Part shown: piece by piece, positions 50,913-60,146 of the stretch
Layout of the letters: each line of letters begins with the position of its first letter
Numbering within the stretch: position 1 is the first letter of the stretch
Source: G965197675 sp965197675
GTDB taxonomy: Bacteria > Chloroflexota > Dehalococcoidia > Plut-88900
Assembly: GCA_965197675.1 (NCBI GenBank)
Contig: OZ240221.1
Coordinates: forward strand, 1,984,001 to 2,048,000
Reading direction: 5' to 3'
DNA: 64,000 nucleotides
The notes under the pieces: generated by a model
Told to the model about the DNA's origin: nothing
Seen by the model: the letters and a program-made list of their open reading frames with translations, nothing else
The model's database searches: none
Program-made: the position numbers and the translations under genes

Positions 50913-53654
50913 CTACGAGGGCTCATCCAGTAGATGAGAGAGGGCTTTTCCGTCACCTCTCTCCAGGTGTATCCTGGCTACGCGCCTGCCTTCCGCCTGC
51001 AACACTTGGAGGTCACCTAAGGCTTGAGCATTGGCGAGCACGCCAAATGTATAAGCCTCCCCAGGTATATAGATGTCGCCATCTTCGGCTTGGGTGACCT
51101 GGAGGAACAGTCCAGTGTTGGGCCCGCCTTTATGAAGCTGTCCAGTGGAGTGTAGGTAGCGAGGGCCATAGCCTAATGTAGTTGCGATTTTGTGCTCCTC
51201 GATGACTTTTCTACGAAGCGCCGAGAGAGTTTGGCCGACCTCCTGGGATTCCCGCAGGTAAGGTAGGATGGCCAGATAATCGCCTGGCTTGGCTTGAGAT
51301 AGAAGGTCTTGCAGCGAGTCGGATGCCTCCGTTTGGGGCAGCTTTCCCGACTTTTGATACTCTCGTATAACGCTGTTGGTCTGATCCTTGGCCTTCTGAA
51401 CGTTGGGCTGATCGAATGGATGGATATCTAGGATAGAGCCAGCAAGGGCAACGGCAAACTCCCAGCGGAAGAACTCTGCTCCTAAGTCGTATCGGTCGGC
51501 CATATCCAATTGCACCAGCGGCTGGCCAGAATCCTGAATATCTTTCACCGCCCGATCGATCTCTAAGTTATCGTCGTTCCCCAATCTCAGATAGACAAAG
51601 ACCCGGTCTTCTTCGTATTTATCGGGCGGCACCAAAGGTTCTCCTGCGATGGGTATGATACCCTTGCCCTCCTTACCCGTGCTCTCCGCAATAAGCTGCT
51701 CCACCCAAAGTCCGAAACTGGTGAGGGAGGGGGAAGTTATGAGGGTGAGCTGGTTTCTCCCTTTCAGGACCATCACGCCCATGATGGCTCCGAGCCAGGC
51801 ACCAGGATTATCATGGGGCTGAACATAGAAGTCGCAGCCTTTCTTCGTGTTGTCTGTCCTGTCCAGGAGTTGTGCTAGATCGACGCCCAGAAGAGCTGCA
51901 GGAACAAGACCAAAATACGAAAGGACGGAGTAGCGACCACCAACGTCCGTTGGATTTGTAAAGACTTGCCTGAACCCCTGTTCCCGGGCCAGCTTCTCCA
52001 GGGATGTTCCAGGGTCGGTTATAGCCACAAAGTTCTGTCCCGCCTTGTTCTTGCCGATGGCTTTGTTCGTCAACGCCCTGAAATGTTTATAAAGTGATAG
52101 GGGTTCAATGGTGCCGCCTGATTTGGACGAAACGAGGAATAGAGTGTGTGACGGGTCGATGGAGTCGGTGACCTCCTGCACACGAGGAGGCACGGTCGAA
52201 TCCAGCACAGTTAGGGAAGGGTACCCATCGGCGCTTCCAAAGATCTGCCACAGCACTTCTGGCCCCAAGCTGCTTCCGCCCATCCCCAGGAGTACGACGT
52301 GGTTGTAGCCAGAGGATCTCACTTCGGCGGCGAAAGTTTCCAGTGACGAGACTTGCTCCGACATCAGGTCGGTTATGTTTAGCCAGCCAAGCCGGTCAGC
52401 GATCTCTCTGGGATCAGACCTCCAAACGGTGTGGTCCTTTGCCCATATACGAGCTACCACGTCCCTCCTTTGCAGATCGGATAGAGTCGCTTCCACGTCT
52501 GCCAGGTAGCTCCCCAGGTCAATCCCAGGATGGACGTGATCCCTGGACAGTAACCGCCCCTTCTTTTCCTCGATGTTGTCCAGGAGCTTATCGAAGGAGT
52601 CGGCAAAGGCCTTTACTCCATCGACCAGCAATTTATAGGTTACCTGCTGCGTGTCTATGCCAGCCTTCCGCAATTCACCTGTGGTGCATTCAGCCTCGTC
52701 CAAGTTCTCGGTGACGGTGAGGGTGGCTTTCCCATGCTCCATAAAGGCCGTTAGGGTAGATGGCGGAACGGTGTTAATGGTGTCCGGCCCTATGAGATTC
52801 TCGACATATAGGACATCGCTGTACGCTGGATTCTTGGTACCGGAGCTTCCCCATAGGAGACGTTGCAGCCGTGCACCCTTCTGCCGCATCTCGGAGAATC
52901 GGTGTCCATCAAAGGTCTCTCTGAAATCCCGATAGGCCAGCTTCGAGTTGGCCACTGCAGCCTTTCCCAGAAGGCTCTTGACCTCCTCGTTTCCTTCCCG
53001 AATAAGATCTCCCAAAAGGCCGTCAATCGTCGTGTCCATTCTGCTGACGAAGAAGGATGCAACTGAAGCCATTTTTCTTACGTCACCACCCATGCGGTTC
53101 AGGTCTTCCAGCCCAGCGATATACGCCTCTCTTGCTTGATCATACATAGCCAGGGAGAAGATCAGAGTTACATTAACGTTGACCCCTTGTCCTATAAGAC
53201 CCCGTATTGCCGGTATCCCCTCTGGAGTGGCGGGCACCTTGACTAACACGTTAGGGCGGTCCAGCGCCTGGAATAGTTTCTTAGCCTCGGCTATGGTGCC
53301 CTCCGTATCGTGGGCGAGCGCAGGGCTTACCTCCAGGGAGGCATAGCCATCCAGGCCATCAGTACGGTCGTAGATTGGTCTGAGCAGGTCTGCAGTATCC
53401 TGGATGTCTTTTATAGCAAGGGTCTCGAAAATCTCCTTTGGACTGGCATGACTCTGAGCCAGCTCTAAAAGGGCGTCATCGTAGTCGGTACTTCCGGCGA
53501 TGGCTTTCTCGAAGATGGTGGGGTTGGAGGTGAGGCCGGTTATGCCGTTATCGATGAGTCGTTGAAGCTCTCCGGAGGCCAGCAAGCCGCGACGAATATT
53601 GTCCAGCCAAATGGATTGACCTAGGCGCTGAGCTTCCAGGACCGGGTTAGCCAT
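50913..53654 (-). CDS. tal-pgi: transaldolase/glucose-6-phosphate isomerase fusion
   Basis: A 913-residue bifunctional enzyme. Residues 1 to about 365 form a transaldolase with Schiff-base K139 in NVLVKVPATPEG and TSNPTIFEKAI near 42-52. From about 375 comes a glucose-6-phosphate isomerase with LLGMGGSSLGPEVL and LFLVSSKSGGT sugar-binding loops. ATG 53654 is chosen over 53816 because GGAGGT lies eight bases before it. It overlaps the rpiB stop by one base (TAATG), so translation is coupled. The fusion links the non-oxidative pentose pathway to glycolysis. Confidence 0.95.
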   Translation of the reverse strand: MANPVLEAQRLGQSIWLDNIRRGLLASGELQRLIDNGITGLTSNPTIFEKAIAGSTDYDDALLELAQSHASPKEIFETLAIKDIQDTADLLRPIYDRTDGLDGYASLEVSPALAHDTEGTIAEAKKLFQALDRPNVLVKVPATPEGIPAIRGLIGQGVNVNVTLIFSLAMYDQAREAYIAGLEDLNRMGGDVRKMASVASFFVSRMDTTIDGLLGDLIREGNEEVKSLLGKAAVANSKLAYRDFRETFDGHRFSEMRQKGARLQRLLWGSSGTKNPAYSDVLYVENLIGPDTINTVPPSTLTAFMEHGKATLTVTENLDEAECTTGELRKAGIDTQQVTYKLLVDGVKAFADSFDKLLDNIEEKKGRLLSRDHVHPGIDLGSYLADVEATLSDLQRRDVVARIWAKDHTVWRSDPREIADRLGWLNITDLMSEQVSSLETFAAEVRSSGYNHVVLLGMGGSSLGPEVLWQIFGSADGYPSLTVLDSTVPPRVQEVTDSIDPSHTLFLVSSKSGGTIEPLSLYKHFRALTNKAIGKNKAGQNFVAITDPGTSLEKLAREQGFRQVFTNPTDVGGRYSVLSYFGLVPAALLGVDLAQLLDRTDNTKKGCDFYVQPHDNPGAWLGAIMGVMVLKGRNQLTLITSPSLTSFGLWVEQLIAESTGKEGKGIIPIAGEPLVPPDKYEEDRVFVYLRLGNDDNLEIDRAVKDIQDSGQPLVQLDMADRYDLGAEFFRWEFAVALAGSILDIHPFDQPNVQKAKDQTNSVIREYQKSGKLPQTEASDSLQDLLSQAKPGDYLAILPYLRESQEVGQTLSALRRKVIEEHKIATTLGYGPRYLHSTGQLHKGGPNTGLFLQVTQAEDGDIYIPGEAYTFGVLANAQALGDLQVLQAEGRRVARIHLERGDGKALSHLLDEPS

Positions 53655-54136
53655 TATGACCTCCTGCTGGGTGCTCCTTGCAGCATCTTCTCTTCGATGG
53701 ACAGCAGCTTGTTCAATCGTCTCTGATGCCGCTCCTGACCGGAGTAATTTGCGTCTAGAAATGCTGATACGAGCTCCTTCGCCAGCTCTATGCCAACTAT
53801 GCGCGCTCCTAGGCAAAGGACGTTCATATCGTCATGCTCCACTCCCTGCCGAGCAGAGTAGGTATCATGACAGATGCCTGCGCGAACGCCAGGCACTTTA
53901 TTTGCAGTTACGCACGCTCCCACCCCGCTGCCACAGATCACAATTCCCCGCACTCCTTCACTGGCTGATACGGCCTTTGCTACTTCTTCGGCGAAATCGG
54001 GGTAGTCATCGGCAGGATCGAAGATGTGGGCGCCCTTGTCCTCGATATCACATCCCTTGTCCTGGAGCCAGGGTATCAACTCGACCTTTAACGAAAAGCC
54101 TCCGTGATCCGTTCCCAGGACAAGGCGTCTGGTCAT
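53654..54136 (-). CDS. rpiB: ribose-5-phosphate isomerase B
   Basis: Interconverts ribose- and ribulose-5-phosphate. It has 160 residues from ATG 54136 (MTRRLVLGTDHGG). D10-H11 bind the phosphosugar, C68 in VICGSGVGACV is the catalytic base, and H101-D102 in VEHDDMNVLCLG completes the RpiB pattern. The start overlaps the stop of the transketolase-like fragment by four bases (ATGA), and the stop overlaps the tal-pgi start. Confidence 0.95.
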   Translation of the reverse strand: MTRRLVLGTDHGGFSLKVELIPWLQDKGCDIEDKGAHIFDPADDYPDFAEEVAKAVSASEGVRGIVICGSGVGACVTANKVPGVRAGICHDTYSARQGVEHDDMNVLCLGARIVGIELAKELVSAFLDANYSGQERHQRRLNKLLSIEEKMLQGAPSRRS

Positions 54137-54447
54137 GCCGTTTTCACCGCAGCCAGGCGAGATAGCTCTTCCGCTAGGCCCGCGTATCGCTCCCAACCTC
54201 TGGCTGTTCCCGCTTCAAGTGAATAAAGCGTGTCCGAGGCGCGGCTCGGCGAGAGGATAAATTGATCTGGTTCAGGCCATTTAGGCTCCAGGGAATCGCA
54301 CTCAAGGAACATGTCCGATAAAACGCAGGCCATGGGATATGTGCCCATTAGAATGCTCAGGTGACCGGAATCATCTATCTGTAAAGCATCAATGTCCAGA
54401 AGGGGCATGACGTTAATATAGAGTTCGTCAAATGTAGGATCGGTCAC
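54133..54447 (-). CDS. transketolase N-terminal-like mini-protein (104 aa)
   Basis: A 104-residue frame whose sequence follows the first ~85 residues of transketolase: DELYINVMPLLDIDALQIDD, then SGHLSILMGTYPMACVLSDM, then EPKWPEPDQFILSPSRASDT and LYSL. Normal enzymes have ANSGHPGLPMGAAPMAYVLW and WPNRDRFVLSAGHGS here. Thiamin-diphosphate and metal regions lie beyond this fragment and are missing, and the GH-S active-site positions have changed. It uses GTG behind AAAGGGGCGT and overlaps rpiB (ATGA). Its intact frame and coupling suggest it is still translated, perhaps repurposed, but decay of a lost gene is equally possible. Confidence 0.6.
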   Translation of the reverse strand: MTDPTFDELYINVMPLLDIDALQIDDSGHLSILMGTYPMACVLSDMFLECDSLEPKWPEPDQFILSPSRASDTLYSLEAGTARGWERYAGLAEELSRLAAVKTA

Positions 54448-54776
54448 ACGCCCCTTTCCCTGAAGATGACCACCGGCGAGATTCGATGCTACACTCGCTA
54501 TGATAACACAAACGTAGCCCCAAGAATCTACGATCCTTGGCGCTCAAACAACCCCATCTGCCATTGATACTTTCGAAGGTACGAAACTGGACGGCTGTGT
54601 GAGAAGACTCTCTCTTTTTAGATGTCCTTGGTACACACCTATAACTCCAATAAGATACCGGTGTGCTCCTCCACGTAGATGGAGTGAACAATCCAATGAT
54701 GGATTATCCGGCTGTCAGACATCCCAATATCCACTAACCTATTTGCAGTTAGCTCCCTTCAACCTCGCCTATCGGC
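54448..54776. other. 329-base gap, no feature recognised
   Basis: Between the transketolase-like fragment and the trxB-like stop. Frames crossing it show no family resemblance. No repeat module, terminator or RNA gene was seen. It should contain the promoter of the minus-strand pentose-phosphate block, but no convincing pair was found by eye. Confidence 0.4.
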
Positions 54777-55751
54777 CTATACCAGGCTGTAGGCCGCTGC
54801 GTGAGTGTGACAGGCATTGGGATGCTCTGCCACATACTTGTAGGCTGCGGTAGAGGCCAGTACACCCTGGGCGGTGGACGTTATAGTTTGCTTCAGCTCG
54901 CCCGAAGCGTCGGTTACGTCCCCGGCAGCAAAAAGACCGTCCACCGAAGTCTCCATGAACTTGGTAACTGTGATCTCGCCCTTCTCGTTGACTTCGGCAC
55001 CCAAGGCTGAGGCCAGCTCGTTTCTAGGTTCAGCACCTATCTCTATGAAAATCCCATCCACGTCCAGCTCTGGTTGGCCCTCATACGGCTTGTCGAGACC
55101 TATTCGTTCCAGACTTTCGTTGGCTATCAGCTCAACTACGTTGGTCCCCATTAGCTGGTGTAGATTTGGTGACTCGCTAAGAAGTCGGAGATTTATCGGC
55201 TCGGGGCGTGTGAATTCGTCGCGGCGATAGATGAGATAGGCCTGTTTGGCGTACTTGCTCAAGAGCACCGAGCCCTTGACTGCGGCATCCCCTCCCCCCA
55301 CAACCGCTACTACTTTGTCCTTGTACAAGGGGGCGTCACAGGTGGAACAGTAGGATACTCCCTTACCCAACAGATCTTCTTCCCTGGACAATCCCAGCTT
55401 CCGTCTTTCCCGTCCCACGGCGAGAATGACAGAAGTGCTTTTGTAGAACCCGTCGTAGGCCTCCGACATGAAGCAACCGGACTCTTTTCCAATCTTGACT
55501 ATCTTATCGTTGACAATATCGACGCCCAGGCTTTCCACCTGCTCCTTCATCTTGAGCATGAGGTCGAATCCGTCTATGTGGGCATATCCGGGATAGTTCT
55601 CGATAATGCTGCCAGTGGCGGTCTCACCACCGAAGCTCTCCCCCACGACTATGGTCTTCATTTGATATCGCGCTGAATAAAGCGCGGCTCCGAAGGCGGC
55701 AGCTCCCTGACCTACTATCAATACATCACAATTCTGGTGTTTTTCCACCAT
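54777..55751 (-). CDS. trxB: thioredoxin reductase-like FAD disulfide oxidoreductase
   Basis: A 324-residue protein. The FAD site VGQGAAAFGAALYSAR is at 14-29, the redox pair C135-S-T-C138 in SYCSTCDAPLYKDK, the NADPH site VVGGGDAAVKG follows with the YRRDEF Arg pair, and the C-terminal FAD motif is VDGLFAAGDVTD. The length and CxxC position match low-molecular-weight thioredoxin reductases. The unusual GQGAAAFGA and the DAAVKGSVLL loop leave room for a ferredoxin- or glutaredoxin-type partner. ATG 55751 follows AGGAGG by seven bases. No thioredoxin gene is next to it. Confidence 0.88.
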   Translation of the reverse strand: MVEKHQNCDVLIVGQGAAAFGAALYSARYQMKTIVVGESFGGETATGSIIENYPGYAHIDGFDLMLKMKEQVESLGVDIVNDKIVKIGKESGCFMSEAYDGFYKSTSVILAVGRERRKLGLSREEDLLGKGVSYCSTCDAPLYKDKVVAVVGGGDAAVKGSVLLSKYAKQAYLIYRRDEFTRPEPINLRLLSESPNLHQLMGTNVVELIANESLERIGLDKPYEGQPELDVDGIFIEIGAEPRNELASALGAEVNEKGEITVTKFMETSVDGLFAAGDVTDASGELKQTITSTAQGVLASTAAYKYVAEHPNACHTHAAAYSLV

Positions 55752-55934
55752 CAATGAACCTCCTACCAATGATGTACTACCACGAACAACTGAGGCTGAA
55801 ACCCATTTCGTTTAACAATATTGGCTACACTGCAATTTTAAGCGGAGCATCCTCCGGGTCAAGCCGGACTTCACTCAATCCTTAGCTGGCGCTCAAGGAT
55901 ACTTTGATGACGGAAGAAGGGAGGTGGATTCAGG

Positions 55935-56155
55935 TGGTCATGTCTTCAATCCCACCCAACCGCCCCGGTGGGTACTAGTATGTGGGGGCAAATCCCCCAT
56001 ACCCCCTGCCAGAGGGATACATTTCCCTGCCTGCGCCGCGTTTGGCACGGCAGGCAGGCGGCATAGGGGCTGAGGGCACCCTTTGACAAGCTCAGGGTGA
56101 GCGGGGACACCTCATCCCACGAGGGAGAAGGAGCCGGGACATTTTGGGAACTCTT
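55935..56155 (+). repeat. mosaic repeat island 13
   Basis: CCCACCCAACCGCCCCGGTG, TAGTATGTGGGGGCAAATCC, a CCAGAGGGATACATTTCCCTG hairpin, GCCTGC/GCAGGC hairpins, CCTTTGACAAGCTCAGGGTG and the CCCACGAGGGAGAAGGAGCC tail. The palindrome module is missing. It lies 59 bases left of the insertion sequence. Confidence 0.8.
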
Positions 56156-56213
56156 CGTGTGGATTGGAGCGCCAAGCCAGGTTACTAAGATAAAAAAGGG
56201 CCTCTTCGCTTAG

Positions 56214-57025
56214 GGCCTGTTAACACTATTAGTTGAATTATGATACAATTCTGGCATGGAAATAACCGAAGTCCAGTTTCAACGTATCGCGCCCCATCTC
56301 CCAGTGCAGCGGGGCAATGTCAGCCTTTCGAACCTGCGAGTGCTCAACGCAATCTTGTACGTCGCCGAGCATGGTTGCAAATGGCGGGGGTTGCCGGCCC
56401 GGTTTGGCAACTGGCATACCATCTACACCCGCATGAACCGCTGGTCCAAGAGCGGCGTACTGGACCGGATATTCGAACACCTCCAGAAGGAACAGATGGT
56501 GCGCATCAAGCTGGAGGCGGTTTCGATGGACAGCACTACCGTCAAGGTGCATCCCGACGGCACGGGTGCGTTAAAAAAAACGGACCCCAGTCCATCGGCA
56601 AGTCCCGCGGCGGCTGGACCACCAAGATTCATATGGTTGCCGCGGATGCTCGAACAGCTATAACCTTTTCCCTCTCTCCAGGACAGGCCCACGACGCGCC
56701 GGAAGGGCGCAAGCTGCTGCACCATCTGGGGCCTCAGCATGGGAACCCGTCTCTGCTGATGGACCGGGCATACGAGGGAAACGAGACCCGCCAGTTGGCG
56801 TTAGCGCTGGGGTTCACACCTGTCGTTCCGCCGCTGAAGAGCCGGATTGACCCTTGGGAATACGACCGGGAGATATACAAGAAGCGCAACGAAATCGAGC
56901 GGCTATTCCGTCGGCTGAAGGGATTTCGCCGCATCTTCTCTCGCTTTGACAAGCTCGACGTACTCTTCCTGGGATTCATCCTATTCGGGTTCATTATCGA
57001 TGCACTACGTTAGTGTTAACAGACC
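56214..57025 (+). mobile_element. IS5-family insertion sequence (IS427-like), complete
   Basis: 812 bases bounded by inverted repeats GGCCTGTTAACACTA (56214-56228) and TAGTGTTAACAGACC (57011-57025), one mismatch in 15. Flanking TTAG on both sides (56210-56213 and 57026-57029) is the likely target duplication. It encodes one transposase in two overlapping frames. Sharp ends and full-length frames suggest recent activity. The right-hand duplication contains the pheT stop codon. Confidence 0.9.
56256..57013 (+). CDS. IS5-family transposase, made by -1 frameshift
   Basis: DDE transposase split in two frames. The first (56256-56663) begins MEITEVQFQRIAPHLPVQRG and contains the first catalytic Asp (MDSTTVKVH). 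The second continues KKNGPQSIGKSRGGWTTKIH, with the second Asp in LLMDRAYEG and the Glu in RNEIERLFRRLKGF. The switch is from frame 1 to -1 at an eight-A run (56573-56580) with TTAAAAAAAAC context, a classic slippery site used by this IS group. The predicted fusion is about 250 residues. A simple disabling mutation is the alternative. Confidence 0.88.
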
Positions 57026-59413
57026 TTAGTCTGACCCGCGTAACGCCACGCCCACTTCCTGATCCAACTTCTGCACCAACTGAGCTTGAACGATGTTGAC
57101 TTCCTCTTCAGTGAGGGTACGCTCCGGCGATTGGTAAAGGACCCTATACGCCAGGGACTTCTTTCCGGACTTAACCTGGTCTCCCGTGTAGATATCAAAC
57201 AGCTTGACGCTAGTAACTAGGGGAAAGGACCTAATTATCTCTTCCACCTTTCGGGCCTGAACCGACGCATCCATCACCAGTGCCAAGTCTCTCACCATGC
57301 CGGGGAAGCGAGGTATAGGCTTGTATCTTCTGTACTCAGGTACATGCTGGAACAGCTTTTCCATCTTTATCTCGAATAGATACACGGACGATGCCTGGAC
57401 GTCGAAGGTCTCGGCTACGTGAGGGTGGACCTCTCCCAGTACCCCCAATTCGTCATTATCTACGCGCAAATGGACTACTCTGCCTGGGTATAGGCCGGGA
57501 TCTTCTCCCGCTTCGAAGCGAGCGTCTACTCTCAGTCGCTCCAACAGTGTCTCCAAGATGCCTTTAACCGATAGAAAGCCCTCTTCGCCGACCGAGTCCT
57601 CTCTAGTAACTATACCGGCGAGGAGTTCCTCTTCTACGGGCAGGTCATTCTCCCTGGGAAAGTAGACCCTACCCATCTCGAATAGGTGTAGCCCCTGTTC
57701 CTGATGCTTCTCGTTCTGGGCTGCATTGGTCAACAGGCCGGGGCGCAGACTGGAACGTAGATATTCCTGTTCCGAAGTCATGGGGTTAGCCACCCTAACC
57801 GGCTCCACCGAGGCTGGAAGGATAACTCCACTTCTTTCCAATGCCCGGCGACTTATCAACGAGTAGTTTATGACCTCTTGCATACCAAGAGACGCCAGAA
57901 TATCTGCCACAGTGACGTTTAGCTCACGATATCTATCCGGCTGCCGCGATGGAATCTGTCCTTGTAGGGAGGTGGTGGGGAGCTGGTCGTAGCCTGTGAT
58001 CCTGGCCACTTCCTCCACCAAATCATCCTCGATAGAGACATCGGTACGCCAATAGGGAGCCGCTACCTCTAAGGCACTCCCATCTGAGGCTCGGCAATCG
58101 AAACCCAGAGATGCCAGAACTCCCCGGGTTCTGGTACTATCTACCGAAACTCCCAGCACTTGCTCCGTTCGATGTGATGTCAAACGAATAAAGTTCTGTT
58201 TTTCCTTGCCGGGGTAAACGTCGATGATGCCCTTAGCCGCTTTGCCACCTGCCACCTCGGCGAACAGTTGAGTGGCTCTTTTTAGGGCGGGCAAGGGGAG
58301 TTCAGGACTCAGCCCTTTGTCGAACCTGATGGAGGCCTCACTTTTAAATCGGAGCTGGGCAGAGGTGCGTCTGATACTTACGTTGTTGAAGTTGGCAGAC
58401 TCAAGCAGTACAGACGTGGTTTCTTCCGAAACCTCAGTGTTAGCTCCCCCCATGACGCCTGCCAGCGCTACAGGGCCGGAAGGGTCGGTGATGGCGAGCA
58501 TCTCGCCATCCAGCGTCCTCTCCTCTCCATCCAGAGTGATGATCTTCTCGCCCTTTTGGCTGCGCCTGACGATGATCCGTTTGTCTCGAAGCTTATCGTA
58601 ATCGAAGGCGTGAAGAGGTTGACCATACTCCATCATCACGTAGTTGGTCACGTCCACTATATTATTTATGGGACGCATCCCAGCAGATATCAATCTCCGC
58701 TGCATCCAGTGGGGCGAAGGTCCGACTTGAACGCCCATTACCACGCTGGCGCAATATCGAGGGCAGAGATGGGGATCAGCTATCTCCACCGAGGCCAGTT
58801 GATCAACTGACGGGCCGTCTTCTTCGTAGACGATATCGGGCCATGAGACTTTAGAGTTAGTGAGGGCAGCTACTTCCCACGCCACCCCCATTATGGATAG
58901 GCAGTCGGGCCGGTTGGGCGTAACTTGGAGGTCCAGAATGGCATCTCCCATGTATTCAGCAAAAGGAGAACCAATGGGGGCATCTTCTGGAAGGACCATG
59001 ATTCCCTCGTGCTCATCGGATATTCCCATCTCCCTCTCAGAGCAGACCATGCCGCTTGAGTCCACTCCCCTGATCTTGACCGACTTCAGCTTCCTTAGCC
59101 GGCCATTCTGAGGATCTATCAACTGAGCTCCCACTTTGGCGAAGGGCACCCTTTGGCCTTGAGCCACATTGGGGGCGCCACACACCACGATCAGAGACTC
59201 ATCAGGAAGCTCCACAGTTGCAAGGGACAATCGATCGGCATTGGGGTGCTTTTCAACTTTGGTGACCAGGCCGACGTAGACGTTGTCCCAACTCCCTCCG
59301 ACAATGGTGATGCCATCCACTTCCACCCCGGCCATAGTGAGCCGATGGGCCAAATCTTGAGGGGACAGGGATACAGGTACGTATTCCCTGAGCCACTTGA
59401 GGGATATTTTCAT
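57026..59413 (-). CDS. pheT: phenylalanyl-tRNA synthetase beta subunit
   Basis: Large subunit of the alpha2-beta2 PheRS, with editing and tRNA-binding functions. It has 795 residues. An EMAP-like tRNA-binding domain lies at about 40-150, B3/B4 editing domain (MRPINNIVDVTNYVMMEYGQ, then PLHAFDYDK) near 240-265, B5, and the pseudo-catalytic B6/B7 core with GYDQLPTTSL. The ferredoxin-fold anticodon-binding domain is at the C terminus (RYKPIPRFPGMVRDLALVMD). The TAA stop lies inside the TTAG duplicated by the insertion sequence, so the protein is intact. Confidence 0.97.
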   Translation of the reverse strand: MKISLKWLREYVPVSLSPQDLAHRLTMAGVEVDGITIVGGSWDNVYVGLVTKVEKHPNADRLSLATVELPDESLIVVCGAPNVAQGQRVPFAKVGAQLIDPQNGRLRKLKSVKIRGVDSSGMVCSEREMGISDEHEGIMVLPEDAPIGSPFAEYMGDAILDLQVTPNRPDCLSIMGVAWEVAALTNSKVSWPDIVYEEDGPSVDQLASVEIADPHLCPRYCASVVMGVQVGPSPHWMQRRLISAGMRPINNIVDVTNYVMMEYGQPLHAFDYDKLRDKRIIVRRSQKGEKIITLDGEERTLDGEMLAITDPSGPVALAGVMGGANTEVSEETTSVLLESANFNNVSIRRTSAQLRFKSEASIRFDKGLSPELPLPALKRATQLFAEVAGGKAAKGIIDVYPGKEKQNFIRLTSHRTEQVLGVSVDSTRTRGVLASLGFDCRASDGSALEVAAPYWRTDVSIEDDLVEEVARITGYDQLPTTSLQGQIPSRQPDRYRELNVTVADILASLGMQEVINYSLISRRALERSGVILPASVEPVRVANPMTSEQEYLRSSLRPGLLTNAAQNEKHQEQGLHLFEMGRVYFPRENDLPVEEELLAGIVTREDSVGEEGFLSVKGILETLLERLRVDARFEAGEDPGLYPGRVVHLRVDNDELGVLGEVHPHVAETFDVQASSVYLFEIKMEKLFQHVPEYRRYKPIPRFPGMVRDLALVMDASVQARKVEEIIRSFPLVTSVKLFDIYTGDQVKSGKKSLAYRVLYQSPERTLTEEEVNIVQAQLVQKLDQEVGVALRGSD

Positions 59414-59453
59414 GGACGATTTACCGAGTAAGCCGGTTTAAGATGCCATTGCT

Positions 59454-60134
59454 CTAGCGCTCAAGCCCTGACACCCTCAGAGCGCCGTCCAAGAAAGTCC
59501 ACTGAGCATCTAGGGCTCGCTCTAGTGCAGCTTCAATAGCCGCCTTGGATCCGTCGTCTACAGCCTGCTCTTCTATTATTCGAGCCTCTGCGTCAGCATG
59601 GACCGGGTCTATAGCCTCGTGTACGGTGAAGAACTCTAGGGCTTTGGTATCGGTTATGCCGTAGAACTTCTCAAGTCCCATTGCTTTTTCCTTAGCAATG
59701 GACGGTACTTGGCGCTCATAGCCATAGATAGCGGCGAGAGCTTCTTCCGTGGACGCCGAGGTGGTGATGTCTCGATAAGTGTCAACAAGGTTCTGGGTCT
59801 CAGGTAGCAACGCCTCGCTTTGTACCTCTTCCCGAGCCATGCCAAGGGCTTCACAGAACCTCAGCCATAGCTCTGGATGATTGTTCTCTCCGTATTCTTC
59901 ATCCCACAGGTTAGAAAGTATCGCTTGCCTTACTGTCAGGGAGGTGGAACGAGAGTGGATTGCGCTTAAGTAGGTGGGGAACATCACTTCGTTGTGATAG
60001 TATTGCGCCGCATACTTCCTGAGCATGGGTATGGAGAGGTAGCCCGACTGCCATGCCTGGTAGAAGGGGTGTTTAAGCAGGCTCTTAGCCTCTATCTTGC
60101 CATCCAGTCGACTGACGATGCTTTGTTCTGCCAA
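59454..60134 (-). CDS. CADD-type self-sacrificing p-aminobenzoate synthase family
   Basis: A 226-residue haem-oxygenase/PqqC-fold protein of the CADD folate-related family. With a constant offset of -2, every key residue of Chlamydia trachomatis CADD (as I recall its numbering) is found: metal ligands E79, H86, E140, H172, D176 and H179; tyrosines Y25, Y41 and Y139; and the amino-donor Lys K150. In Chlamydia this dimetal enzyme makes p-aminobenzoate for folate from its own tyrosine. TenA and PqqC share the fold but not this residue set. It lies between pheS and pheT, 12 bases from pheS, clearly in their operon. Confidence 0.85.
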   Translation of the reverse strand: MAEQSIVSRLDGKIEAKSLLKHPFYQAWQSGYLSIPMLRKYAAQYYHNEVMFPTYLSAIHSRSTSLTVRQAILSNLWDEEYGENNHPELWLRFCEALGMAREEVQSEALLPETQNLVDTYRDITTSASTEEALAAIYGYERQVPSIAKEKAMGLEKFYGITDTKALEFFTVHEAIDPVHADAEARIIEEQAVDDGSKAAIEAALERALDAQWTFLDGALRVSGLER

Positions 60135-60146
60135 GGACTCTCCTCC

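Noticed and set aside
54428..54691. 87-residue minus-strand frame upstream of the transketolase-like fragment
   Set aside because: Basic, Ser-rich translation without family likeness; it overlaps the better-supported frame at 54447.
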